Of a stretch of DNA of 47,541 bases, positions 31,207 to 39,692 are shown one piece after another. The position numbers and the translations under genes are program-made. The stretch is from Nanobdellota archaeon (GTDB lineage: Archaea > Nanobdellota > Nanobdellia > Pacearchaeales > GW2011-AR1). Within the stretch, counting starts at the first letter, position 1. Every line of letters begins with the position of its first letter. The stretch covers positions 1-47,541 of the forward strand of contig JAHITZ010000041.1 in the NCBI GenBank assembly GCA_018817405.1, written 5' to 3'. Below the pieces are notes generated by a model. The model worked only from the letters and a program-made list of their open reading frames with translations. It did no database searches and had not been told where the DNA came from.

Positions 31207-31807
31207 TAAAAAAATCCCAATACCAAGAAAAGGAACAAAATACGTAGCTAGGTCTCTCTCCCATTTGAAAAACTCTGTCCCTGTTGTGATTGCTGTGAGG
31301 GACATGTTAAACCTTGCCAATACAACTCATGAAGTAAAAGAAATGATTAAACAAAAACTGTTAAAAATAAACGGGAGAGAAGTTAAAGATCACAGAGACA
31401 GCATCAAATTGTTCAACCTTTTCGATGCTGACAACCAATACCTCTTGACATTAACCACTAACGGAAAATTTGTATTCAAAGAAACAAAAAATAAAGAAAG
31501 ATCATGCAAAGTGATTAACAAAAAAGTCCTGAAAGGAAAAAAGATACAGCTAAATCTGCACGAAGGCTCAAACATTCTTTCTTCAGATAAAAAAATCAAC
31601 ACCCAAGATACTATTTACCTTGACCACGAAGGAAAAATAACCAAACACATTCCATTTGAAAAAGGAAAAGAATGCATTGTTATCAAAGGCAAATTCTTAG
31701 GGCAAAAAGGAAAAGTCGAATTCATCGAGGATAACAAAGCAAAAATAAAACTTAAAGAAAAGGACATTGAAACTGAATTAGACAAGAATGGAGTGATTGT
31801 ACTATGA
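31181..31807 (+). CDS. rps4e: Ribosomal protein eS4
   Basis: 208 residues. VARSLSHLKNSVPVVIAVRD, REVKDHRDSIKLFNLFDADN and a KOW region (GKECIVIKGKFLGQKGKVEF). Present only in archaea and eukaryotes, so it confirms the domain of life. The GGGGAGGAAAG site within uL24 supports the start. Confidence 0.95.
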   Translation: MHQTRSQVNKKIPIPRKGTKYVARSLSHLKNSVPVVIAVRDMLNLANTTHEVKEMIKQKLLKINGREVKDHRDSIKLFNLFDADNQYLLTLTTNGKFVFKETKNKERSCKVINKKVLKGKKIQLNLHEGSNILSSDKKINTQDTIYLDHEGKITKHIPFEKGKECIVIKGKFLGQKGKVEFIEDNKAKIKLKEKDIETELDKNGVIVL

Positions 31808-32340
31808 CAGAACAAAAAACAGTCCAAGTAAAAAAACAAAACCCAATGAGAAAAATCAAGTTAGAAAAAGTTGTGCTTAGTTGCGGAGCTACAGGTCCCA
31901 ACTTAGAAAAATCACAAACGCTTTTGGAAATGTTATCAGGAAAGAAAGCGCAAATTATAAAGGCGGGGCCAAAAAGAAGAATTCCTAACTTTGGTGTAAA
32001 ACCAAATCTTCCTCTTGGAACCGCAGTAACCTTGCGCGGAAAAGAAGCCTTCGAAATTTTAAAAAAACTTCTCGGAGCAATAGACAACGAACTAAACGAA
32101 AAACAAATAGCAGAAAACGGTTTTTCTTTTGGAATCAAGGAATACATTGAAATTCCTGGGGCAGAATACAAAAGGGAAATCGGCATTCGTGGATTAAATG
32201 TAACGGCATGTTTTACCCGTGCAGGCATAAGGGTAAAAAGAAAAAAAATAAAAAAAGGAAAAGTGCCAGAAAGACAATATCCCCAGTCAGAAGAAATAAT
32301 AGAATACATGGAGGAAAATTTCGATACAGAAATAGAATAA
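31804..32340 (+). CDS. rpl5: Ribosomal protein uL5
   Basis: 178 residues. MRKIKLEKVVLSCGATGPNL, RRIPNFGVKPNLPLGTAVTL and FGIKEYIEIPGAEYKREIGI are the archaeal signature. uL5 holds 5S rRNA and contacts the P-site tRNA. ATGA overlap with eS4. A short Glu-rich C-terminus ends one base before the next gene. Confidence 0.96.
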   Translation: MTEQKTVQVKKQNPMRKIKLEKVVLSCGATGPNLEKSQTLLEMLSGKKAQIIKAGPKRRIPNFGVKPNLPLGTAVTLRGKEAFEILKKLLGAIDNELNEKQIAENGFSFGIKEYIEIPGAEYKREIGIRGLNVTACFTRAGIRVKRKKIKKGKVPERQYPQSEEIIEYMEENFDTEIE

Positions 32341-32341
32341 A

Positions 32342-32611
32342 ATGACCATAACTAAAGAAAAACCGATAAAAGTATTGAGTGGATGGGTGCCTTTAGAGGA
32401 TTTTGAAACCGGTGAAACTGTAATGTTTCAACATAGTGGGAGAACCTACAAAGCCGAATTTCAAGGATCATTTCTTGATGTTAACTTTATGCGCAAGAGA
32501 GCAATTTTTGTTAGCCCTATAAGAGAAGTTTACGATTTTCTGTGCCTCGCCGATGAAGTGAACTTTGATGGAAATATGTTTCCCATCCCAAGGAGGTATC
32601 AAGAAGAATGA
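32342..32611 (+). CDS. Unknown 89-aa protein between uL5 and uS14
   Basis: Not recognised. A beta-rich small protein (IKVLSGWVPLEDFETGETVM, SGRTYKAEFQGSFLDVNFMR) with one Cys; could be an SH3-like barrel. Overlaps the following gene by ATGA. Together with it, it separates uL5 from uS14, neighbours in most archaea. Confidence 0.7.
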   Translation: MTITKEKPIKVLSGWVPLEDFETGETVMFQHSGRTYKAEFQGSFLDVNFMRKRAIFVSPIREVYDFLCLADEVNFDGNMFPIPRRYQEE

Positions 32612-32967
32612 CAGCAACACAAGCACAACAAAGGTTAGTTGAAGGAAGACAGGAGAACTTTAAAGCACAGGCAGAATATTTTAAAAATAATATAGAAGAA
32701 TTAATGCAAGTTTATGGAGGAAGATATGTTATAATTTACGATGAAAGGGTTGTCGATTCTGATATTAATGAGATGGAGTTATCAAGGCGGGGAGGATTAA
32801 GATACAGGGCTAATCTAGATTTTGCTAAAGAGAAAACACATGTTCCAATTTTTTATGTCCCCCAAACTCGAAAAGAACTTCAAGATATTACAGAATCTGT
32901 TGATGAAGAAGGATACCGTATTGCAGATTTTGAGTCGCCCGTTTCAAAAGGAGAAGTAATAAAATGA
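32608..32967 (+). CDS. Unknown 119-aa protein resembling DUF5678-type domains
   Basis: A helical N-terminus is followed by IEELMQVYGGRYVIIYDERV and VDSDINEMELSRRGGLRY, then VPIFYVPQTRKELQDI. The pattern (leucine helix, GGRYVIIYDxRVVDSD, VPIFYVP) resembles small prokaryotic proteins of the DUF5678 type, whose function is unknown. This assignment is from memory and weak. ATGA overlaps on both sides couple its translation with the preceding gene and uS14. Confidence 0.7.
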   Translation: MTATQAQQRLVEGRQENFKAQAEYFKNNIEELMQVYGGRYVIIYDERVVDSDINEMELSRRGGLRYRANLDFAKEKTHVPIFYVPQTRKELQDITESVDEEGYRIADFESPVSKGEVIK

Positions 32968-33194
32968 CAGCAAGCGATTGGAAAAAAATAACAAAGCAAT
33001 TAAGGAACAAACCCAAAGTCATGAAGAAGTTTTTGAAACATAACAAGCCGAAGGAAAGAAAAATCGGCATCGCAGCAAGAAAATGCGAACGCTGCGGTCG
33101 ATTCGGCGCTCACCTCAAACAATATAATCTAAACCTTTGCCGACACTGCTTCCGCGAAATCGCAGAAGAAATCGGCTTCAAAAAATACAGTTAA
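32964..33194 (+). CDS. rps14: Ribosomal protein uS14
   Basis: 76 residues, longer than the usual 50-55 because of a basic N-terminal extension of about 30 residues. The zinc knuckle CERCGRF...YNLNLCRHCFRE and the end EIGFKKYS define it. It is in the head of the small subunit. ATGA overlap with the previous gene. Confidence 0.95.
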   Translation: MTASDWKKITKQLRNKPKVMKKFLKHNKPKERKIGIAARKCERCGRFGAHLKQYNLNLCRHCFREIAEEIGFKKYS

Positions 33195-33195
33195 A

Positions 33196-33531
33196 ATGAC
33201 AACAGAAACACAACCACAACCAGATATAGAAGAAATGAGAATATTATTATTGAAAACTCATAGCATAACTAACGCACTGTCTATTTTTGGTAGCCATCTA
33301 AGATTGATGCAAGAATCTCTAAAAAGCGCGAGAAAGAATATGCTAAATGGAAGAATCCATCAAGCAGTAATCGATATCGAAACTTCAGCTAACTGTTATC
33401 TCTCTTCAGTTCGCCGTTTGCCTTCCGGTGATTATCAACCCATGATGGATTTAATGGGAGAAGTATTTTTTGGCGCAATGAAGGAATTTAGCAGCAGATA
33501 TATTTATCAACACGGAGGCCAAGCAGTATGA
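33196..33531 (+). CDS. Unknown 111-aa helical protein between uS14 and uS8
   Basis: Not recognised. Mostly helical (EEMRILLLKTHSITNALSIF, LMQESLKSARKNMLNGRIHQ, AVIDIETSANCYLSSVRRLP), with one Cys and a Pro/Gln N-terminus. It follows uS14 after one base and overlaps uS8 by ATGA. It resembles the 90-aa insertion after uS17 in size and helix pattern, but no alignment supports homology. Confidence 0.72.
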   Translation: MTTETQPQPDIEEMRILLLKTHSITNALSIFGSHLRLMQESLKSARKNMLNGRIHQAVIDIETSANCYLSSVRRLPSGDYQPMMDLMGEVFFGAMKEFSSRYIYQHGGQAV

Positions 33532-33902
33532 GCCAAGACACAGTAGCAGACGCGCTAAATCAAATGATGAACATTCGCAGAGCAGGAAAAGAAGTCGTAG
33601 AAGTAAAAAAACATTCCAAACTTCTACTCTCTATCTTAGCAATTGCCAAACTAAAAGGCTATGTAGAAAATTATAAGGCTGATGGGACAAAATTAAATAT
33701 TAACCTTGGTAAACTAAACGGTTGTAACGCAATCAAACCACGATTTATTATCAAAGTCGGAGACATAGACAAGTATATCAAAAGATATCTCCCTTCAAAA
33801 AATCTCGGAATTTTAATCATTTCAACTTCACAAGGCCTTATGACGCACCTTACAGCCTCAGATAAAAACCTGGGAGGGAGCTTAATTGCTTATTTTTATT
33901 AA
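33528..33902 (+). CDS. rps8: Ribosomal protein uS8
   Basis: 124 residues. DTVADALNQMMNIRRAGKEV, SKLLLSILAIAKLKGYVENY and the C-terminal NLGILIISTSQGLMTHLTAS...GGSLIAYFY are typical of archaeal uS8, a central binder of 16S rRNA. Confidence 0.96.
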   Translation: MSQDTVADALNQMMNIRRAGKEVVEVKKHSKLLLSILAIAKLKGYVENYKADGTKLNINLGKLNGCNAIKPRFIIKVGDIDKYIKRYLPSKNLGILIISTSQGLMTHLTASDKNLGGSLIAYFY

Positions 33903-33903
33903 A

Positions 33904-34449
33904 ATGAAAAACCCAATCCAAGAAAAAATCCAAATCCCAGAAGGCATTTCCTGTAGTTACATAAACAAAATATTAACTTGCACAAAAGATTCAACAATCA
34001 TGGAAAGAAAGATATCTCTCCCTGGAACAGAAATAAAAATAAACAACAACGAAATCTCCCTGAACTGCAAAAAAGGTAACAAAAGGAACTATAAAACAAT
34101 TAAGTCTAACATCGCGCATATAAAAAACATGTTTTCTGGTTTACAAGAGAAATTTGTTTACAAATTAGAATCTTGCAATGTTCATTTTCCTATGACCTTG
34201 AAAGTTGAAGGAACCTATCTCGTTATAAGCAACTTTCTTGGAGAAAAAGTTCCGAGACATGCAAAAATTCTGCCAAATGTAGAAGTAGAAATAAAAGGTC
34301 AGAAGATAGAGGTCTCTTCTTACGAAAAAGAAGCTGCAGGACAAACTGCGGCAAACTTAGAAAAATCCACAAAAATAAAAAGCAAAGATAAAAGAATTTA
34401 CCAAGATGGCATCTACATAGTTGAAAAACCACTGAGGAAAACACAATGA
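33904..34449 (+). CDS. rpl6: Ribosomal protein uL6
   Basis: 181 residues from ATG 33904, one base after the uS8 stop; an upstream in-frame ATG (33886) lies inside uS8. IKNMFSGLQEKFVYKLESCN, HFPMTLKVEGTYLVISNFLG and EKVPRHAKILPNVEVEIKGQ are conserved. It lies near the GTPase-associated centre. ATGA overlap with eL32. Confidence 0.95.
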   Translation: MKNPIQEKIQIPEGISCSYINKILTCTKDSTIMERKISLPGTEIKINNNEISLNCKKGNKRNYKTIKSNIAHIKNMFSGLQEKFVYKLESCNVHFPMTLKVEGTYLVISNFLGEKVPRHAKILPNVEVEIKGQKIEVSSYEKEAAGQTAANLEKSTKIKSKDKRIYQDGIYIVEKPLRKTQ

Positions 34450-34799
34450 CAAAGAAAAAATTCATAAGGCAGGAATCTAAAAGATATTCAAAAATTGGAA
34501 AGAACAGAAAAAAACTACAAAAATGGAGAAAACCAAAAGGCAGAGACAGTAAAATGAGATTAAAAAGAAAATCCTACTCAGCAAGCGTTTCTGTCGGTTA
34601 TAAAAAACCAAGAAAAACATCTGGAAAAATCCAAGACCTCCAGCCAGTCCTTGTCCATAATCTTAAAGAACTCAGCGAGATGGGAAAAAATTTTATAGCA
34701 ATCATCGCAAGAGTCGGGGCAAAGAAAAAACTAGAAATTATAAAACACGCTAAAGAGAAAAAAATCAAGATTTTAAATGTTAAGGAGGTTAAAGTATGA
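34446..34799 (+). CDS. rpl32e: Ribosomal protein eL32
   Basis: 117 residues. FIRQESKRYSKIGKNRKKLQ, WRKPKGRDSKMRLKRKSYSA, VGYKKPRKTSG match eL32, specific to archaea and eukaryotes. The preceding gene (uL6) overlaps by ATGA and eL19 follows by overlap, the usual archaeal order. Confidence 0.94.
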   Translation: MTKKKFIRQESKRYSKIGKNRKKLQKWRKPKGRDSKMRLKRKSYSASVSVGYKKPRKTSGKIQDLQPVLVHNLKELSEMGKNFIAIIARVGAKKKLEIIKHAKEKKIKILNVKEVKV

Positions 34800-35272
34800 A
34801 ACTAGAAAAAAAGAAAGCCCTCGTTGCCCGCACATTAAAAATAGGAAAAAACAGAGTTATATTCAATACAGCCCGCTTACCTGAATTAAAAGAAGCAATA
34901 ACAAAACAAGACATCAAAGATCTGAAAGAATCAGGAGTTATCATAATAAAAGAAAAAAAATCAAGAAGGAAAAAACAGAAAAGAAGAACAAGAAGAAGAG
35001 CAGGAAGTATAAAGAAAAAAGTAAAAACGCGAAAAAAAGACTATGTAACCTTAACACGAAAACTAAGAACCCACTTGTTTAGTTTAAGAAAACAAGAAAA
35101 AATTTCCTTAGAAGATTTTAAAGGATTAAGAAAAGAAATCAGAGCAAGCAATTTTAGAAGTCTTGCCCACATGAAAGAACGGCTCGCACAGTTAGAAACT
35201 GAAAAAACTGAAAAAGGAGTAAAGAAACATGCCAAAAACACAAAGACGAAGAAGAAGAGAAGCAAAAACTGA
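34796..35272 (+). CDS. rpl19e: Ribosomal protein eL19
   Basis: 158 residues. KKALVARTLKIGKNRVIFNT, ITKQDIKDLKESGVIIIKEK and RRKKQKRRTRRRAGSIKKKV with a long basic helix are those of eL19, which makes an inter-subunit contact. Its last 44 nt overlap the uL18 gene. A Lys/Thr tail ends the protein. Confidence 0.94.
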   Translation: MKLEKKKALVARTLKIGKNRVIFNTARLPELKEAITKQDIKDLKESGVIIIKEKKSRRKKQKRRTRRRAGSIKKKVKTRKKDYVTLTRKLRTHLFSLRKQEKISLEDFKGLRKEIRASNFRSLAHMKERLAQLETEKTEKGVKKHAKNTKTKKKRSKN

Positions 35273-35705
35273 TTATAAAACAAGATTTGCTTTGTTAAAA
35301 TCAGAAAAACCAAGACTAGTAGTCAGGAAAACAAATCGCTATATACTTGTTCAGATTATTGAATCAGATGTTGCACAAGACAGAGTCATAGTAAGAGCGA
35401 ATTCAATAGAATTATTACAAAAAGGTTGGCCTAAGGAAAAGGCAGGAAGTTTAAAGAGTCTTCCGGCAGCATACCTCACAGGGTTTTTATTAGTCAAAAA
35501 ATTAAAATCAAAACTAAATGAAGTGGTGCTTGATATTGGTTTGCAAAGAAATATCCAGATGGGAAGACTTTACGCAGTTTTAAAAGGAGCAACAGACGCA
35601 GGCTTAAAGGTTGTACACAGTGAAAAGGCACTGCCTTCAATTGACCGTATTGAAAAAAACGAAAACCTTAAAACCATATTTGAAAAAGTAAAGGAGAATA
35701 TCTAA
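35229..35705 (+). CDS. rpl18: Ribosomal protein uL18
   Basis: 158 residues. YKTRFALLKSEKPRLVVRKT, NRYILVQIIES and AAYLTGFLLVKKLKSKLNEV with LDIGLQRNIQMGRLYAVLKG identify archaeal uL18, the second 5S rRNA binder. It starts inside eL19, a 44-nt overlap that is large for this operon. Confidence 0.95.
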   Translation: MPKTQRRRRREAKTDYKTRFALLKSEKPRLVVRKTNRYILVQIIESDVAQDRVIVRANSIELLQKGWPKEKAGSLKSLPAAYLTGFLLVKKLKSKLNEVVLDIGLQRNIQMGRLYAVLKGATDAGLKVVHSEKALPSIDRIEKNENLKTIFEKVKENI

Positions 35706-35706
35706 C

Positions 35707-36534
35707 ATGGCAATTAAAGAAACAAAAAATGAACCAAAAGACCTTGTTGAAGCTGTTCCAGAGGAAATTGAAAAACTGGAAAAAGAAATAGAAAAAGTAG
35801 AAGAAAAAGAAGTTGAAAAACCAAAAGAAGAAAGAAAGGGAAGATTCAGAAGGGGCCAAAGAAACCCAGCAGAAGATACAAGGCTAGCTCTAGAATCTTG
35901 GATACCTAAAACAATTCTTGGAAGACTTGTAAAAACAGGAAAAGAAAAAGAAATAGACAAGATATTAGAAAAAGGAAAGAAAATCCTGGAAGCTGAAATT
36001 GTTGATTCTCTTTTAAGTATAGAAACTGAGTTAATTTTAATCGGTCAGGCTAAAGGAAAATTTGGAGGGGGCAAAAGGCGTGCTTGGAGACAAACCCAGA
36101 AAAAAACCAAGGAGGGAAATGTTTTATCTTTTTCTGCCATGGCTGTTGCAGGAGATAAAAATGGTCACATCGGGGTTGGTTTTGGAAAAGCTTCTGAAAC
36201 ACTTCCAGCAAGGGAAAAAGCAGTAAGAAAAGCGAAGTTGAACATAACAAAAATAAATCTTGGTTTTGAATCTCCTGAAGAAGAAAAAGAAGACAGCAAA
36301 CCACACACAGTTCCATTTAAGGTTCAGGGAAAATGCGGAAGCAATAGGATAACTCTTTGGCCAGCTCCAAGAGGAACAGGTCTTGCAATCGGCGACGAAT
36401 GTAAAAAGATTCTAAAGCTCGCAGGAATTAAAGACATTTATGCTAAAACACAAGGACACACCAAAACAACTTTCAATCTGGCAAAAGCATGCATGAATGC
36501 TCTTGAAAAAACAACAGAGCTGAGGTTACAATGA
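35707..36534 (+). CDS. rps5: Ribosomal protein uS5 with a charged N-terminal extension
   Basis: 275 residues. The first roughly 45 residues are Glu/Lys-rich and low-complexity. The uS5 core follows: TRLALESWIPKTILGRLVKT, QTQKKTKEGNVLSFSAMAVA, GDKNGHIGVGFGKASETLPA and CGSNRITLWPAPRGTGLAIG. It acts at the mRNA entry and decoding-fidelity region. The extension is similar in style to that of uL22. Confidence 0.95.
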   Translation: MAIKETKNEPKDLVEAVPEEIEKLEKEIEKVEEKEVEKPKEERKGRFRRGQRNPAEDTRLALESWIPKTILGRLVKTGKEKEIDKILEKGKKILEAEIVDSLLSIETELILIGQAKGKFGGGKRRAWRQTQKKTKEGNVLSFSAMAVAGDKNGHIGVGFGKASETLPAREKAVRKAKLNITKINLGFESPEEEKEDSKPHTVPFKVQGKCGSNRITLWPAPRGTGLAIGDECKKILKLAGIKDIYAKTQGHTKTTFNLAKACMNALEKTTELRLQ

Positions 36535-36950
36535 TAGCAGTAATAAGAATATCCGGTCTTGTAGGAGTTCCCAGCAGGATAAGAGAAACTCTTAACAGAC
36601 TTGGTCTTAGAAGAAAATATTCTGCGGTTTTATTGCCCCCAACAACTGAAATAATAAAATTATTAAAAAAAATTAGAAACTATGTATCTTTCGGTAGTAT
36701 AAATAAAGAGACCTTGATAGAATTAATTAAAAAAAGAGGTCGGCCCCTCAAATCAGGAACCAAGATAGATGCAGAAAAAACCGCATCCCAGCTAGACAAA
36801 AAAAACCTTAAAGATCTCGGATTAAAACCTTTCTTTAGACTTCATCCTCCAAGAAAAAGAATTGAATCAAAAAAACATTTTGGCGTTGGGAAAGGAGTCC
36901 TCGGAGATAATAAAGAAAAAATAAATGACCTCCTAAGGAGGATGTTATAA
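36531..36950 (+). CDS. rpl30: Ribosomal protein uL30
   Basis: 139 residues, archaeal long form. VIRISGLVGVPSRIRETLNR, LGLRRKYSAVLLPPTTE, and the C-terminal FFRLHPPRKRIESKKHFGVG are diagnostic. ATGA overlap with uS5; TAATG junction with the next gene. Confidence 0.94.
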   Translation: MIAVIRISGLVGVPSRIRETLNRLGLRRKYSAVLLPPTTEIIKLLKKIRNYVSFGSINKETLIELIKKRGRPLKSGTKIDAEKTASQLDKKNLKDLGLKPFFRLHPPRKRIESKKHFGVGKGVLGDNKEKINDLLRRML

Positions 36951-37141
36951 TGACCTCAAAAGGATTTGTCTGGGAATGTGAATGTGGAAACATAGAGTAC
37001 GGGCAATATCCTCCGCAAGAATGCTCTGGATGCCAAGCAATTGAAAGTTTTATAAAAGTTCCGGAAGAAATGGTAGAAGAGAAAGTGAAAGAAAATGTTT
37101 TATCCTTAAAACCAGGCGAAGAGGATGAAGAAGATGATTAA
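36950..37141 (+). CDS. Rubredoxin-like zinc-ribbon protein with acidic tail, between uL30 and uL15
   Basis: 63 residues. FVWECECGNIEYGQYPPQEC followed by SGCQA gives the Cys pattern and PP turn of rubredoxin-like ribbons found at the end of rubrerythrins (CxCG...PxxCxGC). Then an acidic tail EEDEEDD. With four Cys it can bind one Zn or Fe. It overlaps uL15 by 17 nt and starts at the uL30 stop. Role unknown; ribosome-linked by context. Confidence 0.75.
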   Translation: MTSKGFVWECECGNIEYGQYPPQECSGCQAIESFIKVPEEMVEEKVKENVLSLKPGEEDEEDD

Positions 37142-37523
37142 AAAAAGAAAAAAAGTTTCACGAGCAAGAGGAACTCACACGCACGGCCGCGGTTTTAAGA
37201 AAAAAGCCAGAGGCTCAGGTCATAGGGGTGGCGTTGGCAAGGCAGGAACAGGCAAAAGAGCAGACCATAAAAAAAACCTGACCATTTATCCGTTCGGTAA
37301 AAGCAAAACACTGAGAAAAAAACAAGTCCTAAAATTAAAAACAATTAATTTAAGAGATATCCAGGATAAGTTCAAAGGAAAAAAAGAAATCAAACTAACA
37401 GGCCACAAAATTCTCGGTCTTGGAGAAATAAAAGAAAAATTAACAATCCACGCATCAGCAGCTTCAAGCTCCGCGATAGACAAAGTTAAAAAAGCTGGTG
37501 GAGATGTAGTAATTATAAAGTAG
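37125..37523 (+). CDS. rpl15: Ribosomal protein uL15
   Basis: 132 residues. RARGTHTHGRGFKKKARGSG, HRGGVGKAGTGKRADHKKNL and the C-terminal LTIHASAASSSAIDKVKKAG identify archaeal uL15. Another ATG three codons in (37134) could be the real start. It ends in TAG, showing that TAG is used as a normal stop in this genome. Confidence 0.95.
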   Translation: MKKMIKKRKKVSRARGTHTHGRGFKKKARGSGHRGGVGKAGTGKRADHKKNLTIYPFGKSKTLRKKQVLKLKTINLRDIQDKFKGKKEIKLTGHKILGLGEIKEKLTIHASAASSSAIDKVKKAGGDVVIIK

Positions 37524-37557
37524 TAAACTTTATAAAGAGAATTCGTTAAGAAATTCT

Positions 37558-38262
37558 ATGGGAGAATTTATACCAACACCAGTTGTATGCGAAGGGAGAC
37601 ATTTTTCAACTATGGGGTCAATGGATAAATCTTTAGCAGAATGCCAATCAAAAGGATACACCGCCCTATTCATGCCAGAATATCTCGATGCGCAAATTGT
37701 GTCTCCAAGAGATTCAACAATTTTTGATACAGGTGCTGCAACATTAAGCATGATAATTTTAGGAAAAACAAGACAGAAAAATCCAGTAGCAATTTATGCT
37801 CATATACCTCATCATTTCTCTGTCCCAGAAAACATAAAAAGGGTGATTGAAGCAAAAAGAGTTGTAGGCCAAGGTTTTGGAATTATCCCTATGGAAGAAT
37901 TTGAAAGGCTACTTAAAATGGAGGACAATGAACGGGTTTTTGTGGTCGATTATGGCAGTTTTAATGAAGAAAATATAAATTCAATAGTTCCCGTCAAAAG
38001 AGCGTTAGAACATCCCCAAACAATACCTTTTTTAGGAGGAGAAGATAGAGCAAGAAAATATCTTAAAAAACACAAAGAAGTTTATGGCACCAAAAATATT
38101 AGAATTAATGTTCAAGGAAATATGTTCATGCCAGAAGAACCAGCTGCTGGATTTTTGAATATTTGGGGTAGGAATTGTTTACAAGAAGAAAAGGGTAGAT
38201 TAAACGCAACTCATAATATTTTAGGTCCAGGCGGATTTTTTGGAGCCAAACTCAAATTTTAA
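37558..38262 (+). CDS. Unknown 234-aa protein between uL15 and secY
   Basis: Not recognised. A soluble alpha/beta protein: GEFIPTPVVCEGRHFSTMGS, ALFMPEYLDAQIVSPRDSTI, AIYAHIPHHFSVPENIKRVI, RVFVVDYGSFNEENINSIVP, LGPGGFFGAKLKF. It has three Cys and several His but no known motif. Its own CTTTATAAAG box lies about 27 nt before the ATG, so it can be expressed apart from the ribosomal operon. uL15 and secY are normally adjacent in archaea, so this is an insertion. Confidence 0.75.
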   Translation: MGEFIPTPVVCEGRHFSTMGSMDKSLAECQSKGYTALFMPEYLDAQIVSPRDSTIFDTGAATLSMIILGKTRQKNPVAIYAHIPHHFSVPENIKRVIEAKRVVGQGFGIIPMEEFERLLKMEDNERVFVVDYGSFNEENINSIVPVKRALEHPQTIPFLGGEDRARKYLKKHKEVYGTKNIRINVQGNMFMPEEPAAGFLNIWGRNCLQEEKGRLNATHNILGPGGFFGAKLKF

Positions 38263-38294
38263 AAACCCTCTTTTTCTATCACTCTGTATAGAAC

Positions 38295-39692
38295 ATGGCC
38301 TCACCACTACAAAATATTTTGTATAACCTCCCAGAAGTTAAAAAGCCAATAGAGAAGAAACTTAGTTTCAACGCCAAACTAAAATGGACTTTGATAATCC
38401 TCGCAGCGTTCTTTATTTTAGCAAACATTGACCTCTACGGACTGTCAAAAAATGCCCTCGGAAATTTAGAGTTTTTACAAGTCATTCTTGCATCACAGTT
38501 CGGAAGCATCATTTCCTTAGGTATTGGTCCGATAGTTATGTCATCTATTATTTTGCAATTGCTTGTTGGTTCTGGAATCCTGAACATAGACACAAAAACA
38601 GAAGAAGGAAAAAGATATTTTCAGGGCTTGCAAAAAATAGGCGTCATCTTTTTCATAATCTTTGAAGCAATTGTTTATGTAGTCATGGGGGGTTTACAGG
38701 CAGCACCAGGCTTCACAGGAATTCTGATTTTCCAGTTAATTCTTGGAGGATTGGTAATTATGTACATGGACGAGGTTCTCCAAAAATACGGATTTAAAAA
38801 CGGCGGAGGGGTTTCTCTTTTCATAGTTGCAGGAGTTTCCTGGACTTTGTTCAATAGACTATTTCAATTCATAGGCCCAAGTGGGGAAAACTGCCTTTTT
38901 GATTTTTCAAATACTCCATGTTCAGGCAATCTTCTTGTCATAATCCAGTCTGTTATCAACGGCGCTCCAAGAGACGCACTCACGTCAATAGCTGCAATAG
39001 TTGCAACAGCAGCCATTTTCCTCGGAGTTGTTTGGGCGCAGTCTTTGAAAGTCGAAATCCCCTTAACTTATGAAAGAGTCAGGGGTTATGGGGTAAAATG
39101 GCCCTTAGCATTTTTCTATTCTTCAGTTATCCCTGTTATTTTAGTCGCAGCTCTTGCAGCAAATATCCAGTTGTTCGGAAGTTTAATAGAAAACTGGCTC
39201 GGGCATCCAACCTTTCTTGGAAGTTTTTCCGATGGAAGACCAATTTCAGGCCTTTCCTTTTGGATTTCTAGCACAAATCTTGTAGAAGCAGTAATACGCG
39301 GAAGTTTTCAATCTAGTTTTGTTCTACAAGGCATAATCCATCTTTTATTTTATATGACATTCGCAGCAATATTCTCAGTATTCTGGGTAAAAACTTCTGG
39401 CATGGACGAATCATCTCAGGCAAAAAATATCCTCGGCTCTGGTTTGCAAATCCCAGGATTTAGAAAAGATCCAAGGGTTTTGGAATCAATACTAAAAAGA
39501 TACATAATGCCCTTGACAATTATGGGGGGGTTGGCAATTGGAGCGCTTGCCTCTGTTGCAAATTTGCTCGGCGCACTCACTGGAGGAACTTCCATCTTGC
39601 TGGCAATTATGATTATGTATAACCTTTATCAAGGAATTGCACAAGAGCATGCAGTTGACATGCATCCTTCGTTGAGGAAGTTTATGGGTTAA
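38295..39692 (+). CDS. secY: Protein translocase subunit SecY
   Basis: 465 residues with ten membrane segments. The plug and pore helices are visible (LGIGPIVMSSIILQLLVGSG near residue 75) and the cytoplasmic loop RVRGYGVKWPLAF in the middle. SecY forms the channel for export and membrane insertion. Its usual archaeal position is after uL15. A TTTAAAAACC box lies about 33 nt upstream of the ATG. Confidence 0.96.
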   Translation: MASPLQNILYNLPEVKKPIEKKLSFNAKLKWTLIILAAFFILANIDLYGLSKNALGNLEFLQVILASQFGSIISLGIGPIVMSSIILQLLVGSGILNIDTKTEEGKRYFQGLQKIGVIFFIIFEAIVYVVMGGLQAAPGFTGILIFQLILGGLVIMYMDEVLQKYGFKNGGGVSLFIVAGVSWTLFNRLFQFIGPSGENCLFDFSNTPCSGNLLVIIQSVINGAPRDALTSIAAIVATAAIFLGVVWAQSLKVEIPLTYERVRGYGVKWPLAFFYSSVIPVILVAALAANIQLFGSLIENWLGHPTFLGSFSDGRPISGLSFWISSTNLVEAVIRGSFQSSFVLQGIIHLLFYMTFAAIFSVFWVKTSGMDESSQAKNILGSGLQIPGFRKDPRVLESILKRYIMPLTIMGGLAIGALASVANLLGALTGGTSILLAIMIMYNLYQGIAQEHAVDMHPSLRKFMG

